NCBI RefSeq assembly: GCF_024622505.1
Contig: NZ_JANKAS010000001.1
Span: 372,001 to 436,000 of the forward strand
Direction of reading: 5' to 3'
Length of the DNA stretch: 64,000 nucleotides
Source of the DNA: Irregularibacter muris
Lineage (GTDB): Bacteria; Bacillota; Clostridia; Eubacteriales; Garciellaceae
Position 1 is the stretch's first letter; every line of letters begins with the position of its first letter. Under the pieces are notes generated by a model. The model saw nothing but the letters and a program-made list of their open reading frames with translations. It ran no database searches and was not told the origin of the DNA. The position numbers and the translations under genes were made by a program. Below are positions 43,718-54,434 of this stretch, piece after piece.

Positions 43718-46105
43718 ATGTTAGCACCATTAAAATGGTTAAAAGAATATGTTGATATTAATGTGTCCCCCAAGGAATTGGCGGACAAAATGACTATGTC
43801 GGGTACAAAGGTAGAGCAAATTGAAGAAATAGGAAAGGAAATTAACAATGTAGTAGTTGGAAAAATTCTAGAAATTAATCCCCATCCACAGGCAGATCGA
43901 TTAGTGGTAACTAAGGTTGATATTGGAGAAAATATTATTCAAATTGTCACTGGTGCCAATAATATTTCCGAAAATGACTATATCCCTGTTGCATTAGTGG
44001 GATCGACACTGCCAGGGAATATAAAAATAAAGAAAAGTAAGCTAAGAGGAATAGAATCTCAAGGGATGATGTGTTCAGCCGGAGAATTGGGAATGAATCT
44101 AGAGGGATTGCCAGAAGAACAGATTAGTGGCATCTATATATTCCATAAAGAATATCCTTTGGGCATGGACGTCAAAGAAATATTGGGATTAGATGAAGTG
44201 TTGGTAGAATTTGAATTAACCAACAATAGACCGGATTGTCTCTCGATTATAGGATTAGCAAGAGAGGTGGCTGCAACCTTAAAACAGCCCCTTGTAATGC
44301 CTTTTATGGATATTAAAAATGAAGTAGAACATATCCAGGACTATGCGACTATAGAGGTAAAAGCCCCTCATCTTTGCCATAGATATATGGGAAGAATAGT
44401 TAAGGATATAAAAATCGCACCCTCCCCAAAGTGGATGCAAGATAAATTATTAAAGATGGGTGTGCGTCCTATAAATAATATTGTTGATGTTACTAATTAT
44501 GTAATGCTAGAGACCGGACAACCTCTTCATGCCTTTGATTGCAATAAATTGGGAGATAATAAAATCATCGTAAGAACAGCCCGAGATGGGGAGAAAATGA
44601 TCACGCTAGATGATGTGGAAAGGGAATTGGATTCCTCTACTTTAGTTATAGCAGATGCGAATAAACCTATAGCTATTGCAGGAGTAATGGGTGGCGAAAA
44701 TACTGAGGTTGACGAAAATACCAAGACAATACTATTAGAGTCAGCAAATTTTGATGCTATTAGTGTACGAAAAACAGCTAAAAAGTTAGGACTAAGGACA
44801 GAAGCTTCTAACCGATATGAAAAGGGATTGGATCCCAATCTAGTAGAATTAGCCATGAATCGTGCACTACAACTTTTAGAGGATATTCATGCAGGAGTTG
44901 TTGTAGGGGGGAGTGAGGATATTTATCCTAACCCTGTATTGCCCCACCATATTGATGTTGATCCCCAATGGATAAATAAGTTTATTGGTATTGACTCCTC
45001 TTCTGAAGAGATGGCTGAGTATTTGGAAAGATTAGATATGGAAGTGGAAATAGATGAAGTTTTAAAAATTCAGGTACCAACCTTTCGCCAGGATATTGTA
45101 TTGCCGGTGGATGTTGCAGAAGAAGTGGCAAGATTATATGGATATGATAAAATACCACCCACAAGCATGTCAGGCATTGCAGTTGAAGGGAAAAGAACTC
45201 CCTTGCAGAAGTTAGAAGATAAAACAAAGGATCTGTTGATAGGTTTGGGAGGATATGAAATTGTCACCTATTCCTTTGGTACTCCTAAAAACCTAGATCA
45301 ATTAAAAATAGCTGAGGATGACGAAAAACGTCAAGCACTAATGCTGATTAATCCTTTGGGAGAAGAAAATAGCATGATGCGTACTACTTTAATGGGCAAT
45401 ATGCTCCAAGTAGTGGCTCATAATATTCATAGGAATGTAGATAAGGCTACATTTTTTGAATTAGCCAGTACCTATCATCCCAGAGAACTTCCCATTGTAA
45501 ATTTACCCCTAGAGGTACAAAAGTTATGCATTGGGATGTACGGAGAAGTAGACTTTTTTGATCTAAAGGGAAGAGTAGAAAATCTATTGGATATGTGTGG
45601 TATTGTAGGATATGAGTTTAAAGGGGTTAAGATTCCTACTTTTCATCCAGGCCGTGCTGCAGAGGTAATATTTAAAGGAGAAGTTTTAGGCGTATTGGGT
45701 GAGATCCATCCTAGAGTAGCTGAAAACTTTGATATTAATGAGAGAATATATATAGGAGAATTTAATTTTGATGCTTTATACAAAAACAGCAATCTAAAAC
45801 GACATTTCAAAGATTTACCTAAATATCCTTCAGTAACAAGGGACATTGCCCTATTGGTGGAAGAGGATATTCACGCTAGAGAGATTGAAAAGATTATTGA
45901 AAAGTATGGAAATAGCCTAATGGAGTCCTATGAACTTTTTGATGTATATCAAGGTAAACAAATTCCAGAGAAGCATAAAAGTCTAGCATATTCAATTATA
46001 TATAGAAGGCAAGATCGTACTCTTACCGATGAAGAAGTAAATAAAGTACACAATAGGATAGTCCAAGAACTAAGAAATAAGTTGGATGCTCAATTAAGAG
46101 AATAA
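43718..46105 (+). CDS. pheT: Phenylalanyl-tRNA synthetase beta subunit
   Basis: A 795-residue subunit with full-length architecture: tRNA-binding OB domain (about 40-150; NPHPQADRLVVTKVDIGE, GIESQGMMCSAGELG), B3/B4 editing domain (about 205-390), B5 domain, class II-like core and C-terminal ferredoxin-fold anticodon-binding domain (KDLPKYPSVTRDIALLVEEDI). It forms the (alpha-beta)2 enzyme with PheS. GGGAGGT precedes the ATG. Confidence 0.97.
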   Translation: MLAPLKWLKEYVDINVSPKELADKMTMSGTKVEQIEEIGKEINNVVVGKILEINPHPQADRLVVTKVDIGENIIQIVTGANNISENDYIPVALVGSTLPGNIKIKKSKLRGIESQGMMCSAGELGMNLEGLPEEQISGIYIFHKEYPLGMDVKEILGLDEVLVEFELTNNRPDCLSIIGLAREVAATLKQPLVMPFMDIKNEVEHIQDYATIEVKAPHLCHRYMGRIVKDIKIAPSPKWMQDKLLKMGVRPINNIVDVTNYVMLETGQPLHAFDCNKLGDNKIIVRTARDGEKMITLDDVERELDSSTLVIADANKPIAIAGVMGGENTEVDENTKTILLESANFDAISVRKTAKKLGLRTEASNRYEKGLDPNLVELAMNRALQLLEDIHAGVVVGGSEDIYPNPVLPHHIDVDPQWINKFIGIDSSSEEMAEYLERLDMEVEIDEVLKIQVPTFRQDIVLPVDVAEEVARLYGYDKIPPTSMSGIAVEGKRTPLQKLEDKTKDLLIGLGGYEIVTYSFGTPKNLDQLKIAEDDEKRQALMLINPLGEENSMMRTTLMGNMLQVVAHNIHRNVDKATFFELASTYHPRELPIVNLPLEVQKLCIGMYGEVDFFDLKGRVENLLDMCGIVGYEFKGVKIPTFHPGRAAEVIFKGEVLGVLGEIHPRVAENFDINERIYIGEFNFDALYKNSNLKRHFKDLPKYPSVTRDIALLVEEDIHAREIEKIIEKYGNSLMESYELFDVYQGKQIPEKHKSLAYSIIYRRQDRTLTDEEVNKVHNRIVQELRNKLDAQLRE

Positions 46106-46106
46106 A

Positions 46107-46128
46107 AAGCCTGAGTTTTCAGGCTTCT
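46107..46128 (+). terminator. Short hairpin after pheT
   Basis: AAGCCTGA pairs with TCAGGCTT around GTTT. The following T-run is short. Confidence 0.55.
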
Positions 46129-46343
46129 TGGAAAAATTAAAGCATCTACTGCAAATGCAGTCTCTTAGTATTTTCTATTAGGAATTGAAGTTATTTCCCT
46201 ATAGTTTGTAAGGGACTAGTTGATTTATTTTCATTCTTCTTATGGTTCACCGAATCTTTTATGATATAATAAAATTTATAGAAGGACTTCCAGAAAGTTT
46301 GACGAATACAAAGTATAAACAAGATTTTAAAGGGGCGAAATCC

Positions 46344-46916
46344 ATGGAGGAGAATAAAAAGATTGTTATAAGCATACAGGGAAATGAGTATACAATGAAG
46401 GGAAATGTTCCCCAAGAACATATCAGTAAAATAGCTAGACAGGTAGATTATATAATGGACGAAATTGGTAAAAAAAATACCCTGATGAATAAAAACATGG
46501 TTGCTGTTCTGTGTTCCTTGAATCTTGCCGATCAACTTTATCGTGCCCAAGAAAGAGTGGATGAATTAGAAAATAAAATGGTTGACGTAGACAATCTATC
46601 AGAATTAGCAACACAGTTAAAAACGGCACAACAAAATGCTGATTATAGTCAAGAGAAATACCAGAAAGTAAAATCAGAGCTTACAGATGCAAATTTGGAA
46701 CTAGCAAGATATCAAGAAATGATGCAAAGCTATGAAGAAAAAATCAAGCAAGATAAAGTTGAAATGGATGCAGCACGACAGACAATCATGGATTTACAAA
46801 ATCAAATTTTTGATAATCAAATAGAAATTGTAAAAATGAAAAAAGAATTAGATTCTTATAAATACAGAATCAATACGGATAAAAAAATTTATCCTTACTA
46901 TAAGGGTGGAAAATAA
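46344..46916 (+). CDS. zapA: Cell division protein ZapA with extended coiled coil
   Basis: A 190-residue protein. The N-terminal ~90 residues match ZapA (KIVISIQGNEYTMKGNVPQEHISKIARQVDYIMDEI, NMVAVLCSLNLADQLYRAQE), which bundles FtsZ filaments. The remaining ~100 residues form a long charged coiled coil, longer than classic ZapA and typical of Clostridium-class versions next to the U32 gene. ATG 46344 follows AAAGGGGCG, and an in-frame upstream ATG at 46242 lacks a ribosome site. Confidence 0.88.
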   Translation: MEENKKIVISIQGNEYTMKGNVPQEHISKIARQVDYIMDEIGKKNTLMNKNMVAVLCSLNLADQLYRAQERVDELENKMVDVDNLSELATQLKTAQQNADYSQEKYQKVKSELTDANLELARYQEMMQSYEEKIKQDKVEMDAARQTIMDLQNQIFDNQIEIVKMKKELDSYKYRINTDKKIYPYYKGGK

Positions 46917-46960
46917 TTATCCTATCACAGGATAAAATAAATTAAATATAGAATTCTTGT

Positions 46961-46992
46961 AAGTATCATTATTCTATAATGATACTTTTCCT
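46961..46992 (+). terminator. Terminator after zapA
   Basis: AAGTATCATTA pairs with TAATGATACTT around TTCTA, followed by a T-rich stretch. A smaller hairpin TTATCC/GGATAA lies just upstream at about 46918-46935. Confidence 0.75.
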
Positions 46993-47051
46993 TTATGAAA
47001 TAGAAAAACAAGTCATAATCATAAAAGATTAAGTATTATAGGAGAGAAAAG

Positions 47052-49553
47052 ATGGAACAAAATAAAAAACCTGAATTATTATCACCGGTTGGTAGTCCAG
47101 AGGCTTTAGTGGCCGCCGTAGAAAATGGAGCAGATGCAATATATCTTGGGGGAAAAAAATTTAGTGCAAGACAGTATGCATCTAATTTTGATGAAAAAGA
47201 GTTAAAAAAGGTTATAGAATATTGTCATATACAAGGAGTACGGGTTTATATTACCATAAATACCCTACTTAAGGAGGAAGAACTATCCTCCATTATTGAT
47301 TATATAGTTTTTTTATACAAAATAGGAGTAGATGCACTCATTATACAAGATTTAGGGTTGTTAAAAATAATACAAAGGCTTCTTCCAGATTTTCCCTTTC
47401 AAAGTAGTACGCAAATGACCATTCATAGTTTAGAGGGAGTCAAATTACTGGAACGGGAAGGTTTTTATAGAGTGGTATTAGCCCGTGAGTTATCTCTAAA
47501 AGAAATAAAAAGCATTGTACAAGAAAGCAATACTGAGATAAAGATATTTAATCATGGAGCCTTGTGTATATGTTATTCGGGGCAATGTTTAATGAGTAGT
47601 ATGATCGGAGGAAGAAGTGGAAATAGGGGAAGATGTGCTCAGCCCTGTAGAAAAAGATATTCTTTGGTGGACTTGGATGATTTTGGGCATAATAGAGAAA
47701 ATAAATATGCATTTTTATTGAGCCCAAAGGATTTAAGTACTCTTGAACAAGTGAAAGATTTAATTGAAAGTGGTGCCCATTCTTTTAAAATTGAGGGGAG
47801 GATGAAAAGGCCCGAATATGTAGCCATTGTTACATCTCTTTATAGAAAAGCTATTGATCAATATTATAGTAAACAGCAGATAGAGATAACAGAACAAGAT
47901 ATAAAAAACCTAAAGCAAATCTTCAATAGAGGATTTACTACAGCCTATCTCTTCTCGGACCAAAGAGGAAATATCATTTCCAAAGAAAAACCTAATAATA
48001 GAGGGCTGTATTTAGGAAAGATCTATTCTATAGACAATAAAAGTAAAAAAATGCATGTCCTACTAGAAGAATCTTTAGAAATAGGAGATGGGATTGAAGT
48101 TTGGACAGAGGACAAGAATAATTCTGGTATGCAGGTATCTCATATAGAGATGAATAATAGAGAAGTAAAAAGGGCTAAGGCAGGAGAAAAAATAAGTTTA
48201 TCCTTGCTAAACAATGTTAAAATAGGGAATTCCCTTTACAAGACTTCAGATATAAGTTTATTAAAAGAAGCCCAAAATAGTTTCAAAAATCTATATCATA
48301 AAAAAAGACCTATTTGGGGTGCTGCAACCATGAAAATAGGGAAGGCATTAACACTAGGTTTATGGGACGAAAATCATCATTTTGTATCAATAGAAAGTGA
48401 TACTTTGGTTGAAAAAGCAATTCATAGGCCCATGGACAGACATAAGATCCAAGAGCAATTAGGTAAACTGGGAGGGACCCCCTTTGAATTAATAGATATA
48501 GAGATTGATATGGATGAAAATAGCATAATCCCTATAAAGGAGATCAACCAAGTCAGAAGAAAAGGCATAGAAAGTCTTACAAAAGAAATTCTGAAAGTGG
48601 ATAGAAGGATAGATAAGCTAGTAATAAAGGAAAAGGTACAAGAACTTTGGAAGTTGCCTATAGCCCAAAGGGAAAAAGAAATCTTTCATCCCTTCTTAGT
48701 GGCTAAGGTCAATCGTATGACATCCCTAAAAGCAGTGCTGGAAACCGATGTTTCTGAAGTCATATTTGGGGGAGATATTGATTTTGATATTAAACTATAT
48801 GAAAAAGCCCTAAATTTAGCTAAGGAAAAAGAAAAGTCCATTGTGTTTTCCTTCCCAAGAATAACAAGAAAAAATTATATAGATCAGTTAGTAAGGCATA
48901 GACAGGATATAAAAAAATTGAATCCTGATGGATTGCTATTGTCCAATTTAGAAATGGTACACTTCTTTAGGGATTTTCCCATGGAGAAAGAAGGGGATTT
49001 TACTTTAAATGCCTTTAACCATTTCGCTATAGAAAAACTTGAAGAAATGGGACTGGAAAATATCTGCATATCACCGGAATTGACTTTAAAAGAGATTGAA
49101 AAAATTCAGAAGTATACCCATATCCCGCTAACGCTTTTTGTCCATGGATTTATGGAGATGATGATCTCTGAATATTGTCCCATCACCTGTAAACAAAACA
49201 AGCAGGATTGCTATCCTTGTAGAAATAATAGGAAATTTGGATTGAAAGACGAAAAGGGAATAACCTTTCCTCTTTATATAGACGATTTTGGTAGAAGTCA
49301 TATATTAAACTCTCAAAAGCTATGTCTACTAGAAAACCTTTCAGATGTAGTTAAATTAAACTTTAAAAAATTGAGAATTCAGTTTAACATGGAAAATGAG
49401 CAGGAGATTATAGAAACGATGAAAGCCTATGAAGAATATCTTAATAATTTACAAAGGGGACGACATACAATTCCCCAAAGGGCAGAAAAATTAATCAATA
49501 AAATTAGAGAACAAGGATTAACCAAGGGACATTATTATAGAGGAGTATTATAA
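47052..49553 (+). CDS. Peptidase U32 family protein with DUF3656
   Basis: An 833-residue protein. The U32 domain begins with PELLSPVGSPEALVAAVENGADAIYLGGKKFSARQYA and contains the Cys-rich core HGALCICYSGQCLMSS...GNRGRCAQPCRKRY, which in the family supports an iron-sulfur or substrate site. A DUF3656 region follows, and a second Cys cluster near the C-terminus (YCPITCKQNKQDCYPC) may bind metal. The E. coli relative RlhA hydroxylates 23S rRNA C2501, so an RNA-modification role is more likely than proteolysis. Gene order zapA-U32-mutS2 is typical of Clostridium-class genomes. Confidence 0.88.
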   Translation: MEQNKKPELLSPVGSPEALVAAVENGADAIYLGGKKFSARQYASNFDEKELKKVIEYCHIQGVRVYITINTLLKEEELSSIIDYIVFLYKIGVDALIIQDLGLLKIIQRLLPDFPFQSSTQMTIHSLEGVKLLEREGFYRVVLARELSLKEIKSIVQESNTEIKIFNHGALCICYSGQCLMSSMIGGRSGNRGRCAQPCRKRYSLVDLDDFGHNRENKYAFLLSPKDLSTLEQVKDLIESGAHSFKIEGRMKRPEYVAIVTSLYRKAIDQYYSKQQIEITEQDIKNLKQIFNRGFTTAYLFSDQRGNIISKEKPNNRGLYLGKIYSIDNKSKKMHVLLEESLEIGDGIEVWTEDKNNSGMQVSHIEMNNREVKRAKAGEKISLSLLNNVKIGNSLYKTSDISLLKEAQNSFKNLYHKKRPIWGAATMKIGKALTLGLWDENHHFVSIESDTLVEKAIHRPMDRHKIQEQLGKLGGTPFELIDIEIDMDENSIIPIKEINQVRRKGIESLTKEILKVDRRIDKLVIKEKVQELWKLPIAQREKEIFHPFLVAKVNRMTSLKAVLETDVSEVIFGGDIDFDIKLYEKALNLAKEKEKSIVFSFPRITRKNYIDQLVRHRQDIKKLNPDGLLLSNLEMVHFFRDFPMEKEGDFTLNAFNHFAIEKLEEMGLENICISPELTLKEIEKIQKYTHIPLTLFVHGFMEMMISEYCPITCKQNKQDCYPCRNNRKFGLKDEKGITFPLYIDDFGRSHILNSQKLCLLENLSDVVKLNFKKLRIQFNMENEQEIIETMKAYEEYLNNLQRGRHTIPQRAEKLINKIREQGLTKGHYYRGVL

Positions 49554-49574
49554 TAGGGGATAAGGAGGTGAAGA

Positions 49575-50276
49575 GTGTATATGGAGCAAAAAACAAGGGT
49601 ATTGGTAGTAGAAGACGAAGAAAATATGCGTCAATTGCTAAGACTGTATTTCGAACGAGAAAACTTTATCATGGATGAAGCAATAAATGGAAAAGATGCC
49701 TTGGATATATTTAAGAAAAACACCTATGATTTGATTGTATTAGATGTCATGTTACCAGAACTAGATGGATGGGCGGTATGTAGGAAAATACGTCAAATAT
49801 CAAAAATTCCTATTATTATGGTCACGGCCAGGGGAGAAGAATTTGATCGATTATTTGGTTTTGAACTAGGAGTGGATGATTATATTGTAAAACCCTTTAG
49901 TCCTAGGGAGCTAATAGCCCGGGTAAAGGCATTGCTAAGAAGATCAATTCATAAACCACGAAATGAACAAAGAGAAACCTTGTTTTTAAAGGAAATTACT
50001 ATAGACTTAAAATCAAGAGAAGTATATCTAAAAAATAAGAGAATAAACCTTACTCCTAAGGAATATGACTTGCTTTTATTTCTTATACACCATAGAAACA
50101 CTGTCTTTACACGAGAACAACTTTTACAGAAGGTATGGGGATATGAATACTTCGGTGACTTGCGTACTGTGGATACTCATATACGAAGACTAAGGGAAAA
50201 GCTAGAAGAATACCATCATTATATTGCAACGGTTTGGGGAGTGGGGTACAAACTTGAGGTGGAGGATTATGAATAA
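49575..50276 (+). CDS. OmpR-family response regulator
   Basis: A 233-residue two-component regulator. The receiver domain has the acidic pocket E14/D15 (VVEDEE) and phosphoacceptor Asp57 (VLDVMLPE), plus Lys in YIVKPF. The C-terminal winged helix has the OmpR signature LTPKEYDLLLFLIHHRNTVFTREQLLQKVWGYEYFGDLRTVDTHIRRLREKL. Translation probably starts at GTG 49575, or at ATG 49581; AAGGAGGTG serves either. Its stop overlaps the downstream kinase start by eight bases, so they form a coupled operon. Confidence 0.95.
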   Translation: MYMEQKTRVLVVEDEENMRQLLRLYFERENFIMDEAINGKDALDIFKKNTYDLIVLDVMLPELDGWAVCRKIRQISKIPIIMVTARGEEFDRLFGFELGVDDYIVKPFSPRELIARVKALLRRSIHKPRNEQRETLFLKEITIDLKSREVYLKNKRINLTPKEYDLLLFLIHHRNTVFTREQLLQKVWGYEYFGDLRTVDTHIRRLREKLEEYHHYIATVWGVGYKLEVEDYE

Positions 50277-51735
50277 AAGCCTAGTTTGGAAACTATGGTT
50301 AACTTTAATTATATTCCTTCTCATCATATTTATTTCCAGCATATTTATCCAACAGACATTTTTAGAAAAATATTATTACGGGCAACTGGAAAATGAACTA
50401 ACCAAAAATGCTGAAAGACTTTTGCGATCCATTAATAAAAAAGGAATGGCTTATATACCAGAAGAAGCAGAGGAAGTAGCGGATTCTATTACAGGCGGGG
50501 TTGTCGTTACAGACCGTTTTGGGAAAAAACTGATAGAGGTAGGAGTGCTCCCCTATGGAGAGGGCAAGGGGTATTCTTATGATGATTTTATCCAAGTTAT
50601 CAATAGTAAAAAAGTCTATAAAATTAATGAAGATAGTGTAGAGGAAAAAATGTATGTCCTTGGACAGCCCATAATAAAAAACATCCCTTCAAAATATAAA
50701 GGCAAGGAAGAATGGTTAACAAATGAAAGAGTGTCAGATTATTCCAATGAAAGAATAGTGGGTACCATATTTTTGAACACTCCCATAACATCTATTGAGA
50801 ATACTTTGGATAGAATTAAAAAGCAATTAATATGTGCAGCTATTATTATTTTAATGATTTGGAGCATGATTACCCTATACCTTCTAAAGAAATTTTCTAA
50901 ACCCTTGTTAGAAATAAACAAAGTAACTATGGATTTAATTGAAGGGAAATACAGCGAGATAACCAGCATAAAAAGAAAAGATGAAATTGGTCGTCTCTCT
51001 GAGAATATCAATAAACTTTCTAAACGATTATACGCAGAAGAACGTATGCGAAAGGATTTGGTTGCAAACATTTCTCATGAAATTCGAACTCCTCTTAGTC
51101 TAATGAGAGGATATACAGAAGTACTTATTGATGGTATGGCTAAAAATAAGGAAGAAGAGAAAAAGTATTTAGGTATAGTGTTGTCTGAAACTGAACGATT
51201 ACAACATTTGGTATCTGACCTATTGGATTTATCTCAAATTGAGGAGGGACTCCTCAGGGTAGAAAAACAACCTATTTTAATTGACCATCTAATTCGGCAC
51301 GTCATTGATACCCATGAATCCTTATTTGATAAAAATAATTTAAAGATTCACTATAATATAAGCAATCCTAATTTAATGGTGTGGGCAGATGAATTTAGAA
51401 TTTTTCAAGTATTAATCAATTTATTAAATAACTCAATCAATCACACTCCCCAAGGGGGGGAGATTTTTATTGATGTAGTCGAAGGGGACAGATTATCTAC
51501 AATCTGTATTAGAGATACTGGAGAAGGTATGCTGCCAAAAGATATTCCTTTTATATGGGAAAGATTTTACAAGGGGGATCGTTCACGAAGTGAGAAAAAG
51601 AACAATCTAGGGATAGGACTTGCCATTGTCAAAAATATTCTCACTGCCCATGAAAGTAATATCACTGTAGAAAGTGAAATAGGAGTAGGTACAGAAATCT
51701 GTTTTACTCTTTCTAAATATATAAGTAAAGAGTAA
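50269..51735 (+). CDS. Sensor histidine kinase
   Basis: A 488-residue membrane kinase. Two transmembrane segments (about 8-32 and 180-205) flank an extracytoplasmic sensor domain, followed by HAMP, the H box ISHEIRTPLSLMRGY, the N box LINLLNNSINHT, G1 IRDTGEGM, F box FIWERFYKGD and G2 GIGLAIVKNI. The stimulus is not evident. ATG 50269 lies inside the end of the regulator gene, with GGTGGAGG upstream; a longer in-frame start is rejected. Confidence 0.95.
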   Translation: MNKSLVWKLWLTLIIFLLIIFISSIFIQQTFLEKYYYGQLENELTKNAERLLRSINKKGMAYIPEEAEEVADSITGGVVVTDRFGKKLIEVGVLPYGEGKGYSYDDFIQVINSKKVYKINEDSVEEKMYVLGQPIIKNIPSKYKGKEEWLTNERVSDYSNERIVGTIFLNTPITSIENTLDRIKKQLICAAIIILMIWSMITLYLLKKFSKPLLEINKVTMDLIEGKYSEITSIKRKDEIGRLSENINKLSKRLYAEERMRKDLVANISHEIRTPLSLMRGYTEVLIDGMAKNKEEEKKYLGIVLSETERLQHLVSDLLDLSQIEEGLLRVEKQPILIDHLIRHVIDTHESLFDKNNLKIHYNISNPNLMVWADEFRIFQVLINLLNNSINHTPQGGEIFIDVVEGDRLSTICIRDTGEGMLPKDIPFIWERFYKGDRSRSEKKNNLGIGLAIVKNILTAHESNITVESEIGVGTEICFTLSKYISKE

Positions 51736-51836
51736 GAGATTCTATTGTACTCGCTAAATATGAGTAGGCTTAGGAAAGATAAGTTATTTGGTATAATAGA
51801 TAGAGATAGAATATTAATTAAATAGAGAGGTAAGCC

Positions 51837-54215
51837 ATGAATGAAAAATCTTTAAGAGTATTAGAATATTTTAAGATAATAGAAGAAGTATCCCAATATG
51901 CAAATTCTCCATTGGGGAGGGAAAAAATATTATCCCTTAGGCCTATAACAGACTTGGAAAAAGTAAGGGGGAAGTTACAGGAAACCACAGAATCAGTAGC
52001 TATTGTTCTACAGAAAGGAAGGATTCCTCTAGAGGGCCTCACCGATATAGGTCCGTTTTTAAAAAAAGCCAAAATAGGTTCAATTTTATCCCCTGGGGAA
52101 TTGTTAAAAATAGCTAGAAGTCTGAAAATCTGTGAAAATGTTAAAGATTATATTAAAGAAGAAAGAAATCAAATTAGCCCTTACCCAATTATTAGTAGCA
52201 TTATAGAAGAATTAGTTGAATTACCTGGTTTGACAAAGGAACTCCTTAGGGTAATTATAGGCGAAGATGAATTATCAGATCACGCCAGTCCAACCTTGCA
52301 TAGAATTAGAAAACAAATACAGGGAAAAAATAATGCTTTAAGGGATAAACTAAATAAAATGATTCACTCAACCCATTATCAAAAATACCTTCAGGAGCCA
52401 ATTGTCACCTTAAGGGGAGATAGATATGTTATTCCTGTAAAACAAGAATATAGGGCCAATGTGGCGGGTTTAATTCATGACCAGTCTTCCAGTGGTGCTA
52501 CTTTATTTATAGAACCTATGTCTATTGTGGAAATGAATAATGATCTAAAGACACTAATCGGGCAAGAAGAGGAAGAAATAGAAAGAATTCTAATAGAATT
52601 TACAGGAATAATTGAAAATAATTATGAAGTCATCTCCAATAATTTTGAATTATTAGGAAAACTAGATGCCATATTTGCTAAGGGGAATTATAGTTTAAAT
52701 ATAAGGGGGAGTGAACCCTTATTAAACCATGAGGGATATATTAACTTTAAGCAGGCTAGACATCCCCTTATTCCCGATAAAGATGTGATGCCATCGGATA
52801 TTTTTTTAGGAAGAGATTTTCATACCTTACTCATTACTGGTCCAAATACAGGGGGAAAAACCGTTACTTTAAAAACCATTGGTCTATTATGTTTAATGGG
52901 GCAATCAGGACTCCATATTCCTGTAAAGGATGGCAGTGAAATGGCAATATTTCATAAGGTTTTTGCGGATATAGGAGATGAACAAAGTATTGAACAGAGC
53001 CTAAGTACCTTTTCTTCCCATATGACCAATATTGTAGATATTTTAGATGAAGTTGACGAGAGATCTTTAGTCCTATTTGATGAACTGGGGGCAGGCACCG
53101 ATCCAACAGAAGGAGCGGCTTTGGCTATGTCTATATTGGACTTTTTACACAAAAAAAATATTAGAACGGTAGCCACTACCCATTATAGTGAACTTAAAGA
53201 ATATGCACTGTCTACCCAAGGGATAGAAAATGCCGCTGTAGAGTTTAACATAGAAACTCTAAGGCCAACTTATATTTTACAAATTGGATTACCTGGAAAG
53301 TCAAATGCTTTTGAAATATCCAAGAGGCTAGGTCTCATGAACGAAGTGATAAACCAAGCAAGGGAATATATTTCTCAAGAAGATATACAGTTTGAGGATT
53401 TGCTTTTGGATATAGAGACAAAAAGAAAACAAATAGAAGAAGAATCTATAAGGATTAAAAATAAGAGATTAGAAATAGAGAATCTTAAAAATCAGTTGGA
53501 GGAGAAAGAACTAAGATTTAATGAAAAAAAAGATAAACTTATGCAAAGGGCAAGGGAAGAAGCCTTGGAGATTGTTAAAGAAGCGAAGACCCAGATGGAT
53601 GAAATTATAACTGAATTAAGAAGATTGGAAAAGGAACAAATCCTCAAAGGGCATAATAAATCTATAGAAAATGCCAAAAAGCAGTTAAGAGAATCCGAAA
53701 ATGATATTCAAAAGGAATTAGCTAAGGCTGGTGTGCCAAGGATCTCCTATAGTGTTCCCAAGGATTTAAAGCCAGGGGATGAAGTATTAATCACTACCTT
53801 AAACCAGAAGGGTTTTGTATTATCCCTACCTGATGATAAAGATGAGGTACAAATACAAGCGGGTATCATGAAGATCAATGTCCATATTAATAATCTGTCT
53901 AAGCTAAACAATAAAAAAGAGAAGACCTTTATGCAAAAAACCTCAAGGACGATAAAGGCTAAGACAATAAGTATTTCTCCTCAACTAGATTTAAGGGGCA
54001 AGACCACTGAAGAAGCTATTTTAGATACAGACAAATATTTAGATGATGCCTATCTTGCCAATTTAGGGACCATTACCATCATTCATGGAAAGGGTACAGG
54101 TGCCCTAAGAAAAAGCATTCATGATCTGTTAAAAAGTCATACTCATGTGAAGGATTATAGAATTGGCAAGTATAATGAGGGGGGAGAAGGTGCTACTATC
54201 GTCAGCATTAAATAA
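51837..54215 (+). CDS. mutS2: MutS2 endonuclease/ATPase
   Basis: A 792-residue protein with a MutS core lacking the mismatch-recognition domain, Walker A GPNTGGKTV at about 335, Walker B LFDELGAGTDPTEGAAL, a long coiled coil (about 510-630), a KOW-like region and a C-terminal Smr nuclease domain (LDLRGKTTEEAI, IIHGKGTGALRKSI). MutS2 suppresses recombination and, in Bacillus, rescues collided ribosomes. GAGAGGTAAGCC precedes the ATG. Confidence 0.97.
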   Translation: MNEKSLRVLEYFKIIEEVSQYANSPLGREKILSLRPITDLEKVRGKLQETTESVAIVLQKGRIPLEGLTDIGPFLKKAKIGSILSPGELLKIARSLKICENVKDYIKEERNQISPYPIISSIIEELVELPGLTKELLRVIIGEDELSDHASPTLHRIRKQIQGKNNALRDKLNKMIHSTHYQKYLQEPIVTLRGDRYVIPVKQEYRANVAGLIHDQSSSGATLFIEPMSIVEMNNDLKTLIGQEEEEIERILIEFTGIIENNYEVISNNFELLGKLDAIFAKGNYSLNIRGSEPLLNHEGYINFKQARHPLIPDKDVMPSDIFLGRDFHTLLITGPNTGGKTVTLKTIGLLCLMGQSGLHIPVKDGSEMAIFHKVFADIGDEQSIEQSLSTFSSHMTNIVDILDEVDERSLVLFDELGAGTDPTEGAALAMSILDFLHKKNIRTVATTHYSELKEYALSTQGIENAAVEFNIETLRPTYILQIGLPGKSNAFEISKRLGLMNEVINQAREYISQEDIQFEDLLLDIETKRKQIEEESIRIKNKRLEIENLKNQLEEKELRFNEKKDKLMQRAREEALEIVKEAKTQMDEIITELRRLEKEQILKGHNKSIENAKKQLRESENDIQKELAKAGVPRISYSVPKDLKPGDEVLITTLNQKGFVLSLPDDKDEVQIQAGIMKINVHINNLSKLNNKKEKTFMQKTSRTIKAKTISISPQLDLRGKTTEEAILDTDKYLDDAYLANLGTITIIHGKGTGALRKSIHDLLKSHTHVKDYRIGKYNEGGEGATIVSIK

Positions 54216-54259
54216 CTAGAGATATTTATCAGTTAAATGCTTAAAAACAATACTTGTTG

Positions 54260-54288
54260 TTGATTGTATTCTAAAAAAGTGTTAGTAT
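54260..54288 (+). promoter_or_regulatory. Promoter of the OYE-family gene
   Basis: TTGATT, a 17-base spacer and TAGTAT, about 147 bases upstream of the start codon. Confidence 0.55.
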
Positions 54289-54434
54289 GACATAACATAG
54301 ATAATTTAATTTAGTATAGGCAAGGAAAAATCTATGTAGATATGAAATATAAGTAGGATAAAATTCTATTGCGATGAATATAATACTAAAAGTAATCAAG
54401 CAATGAAATGAATCTTCTTAAAGGAGGATTTACA

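Noticed and set aside
46191..46550. Leftward 119-codon open frame
   Set aside because: It is antisense to zapA and its upstream region, with no ribosome site.
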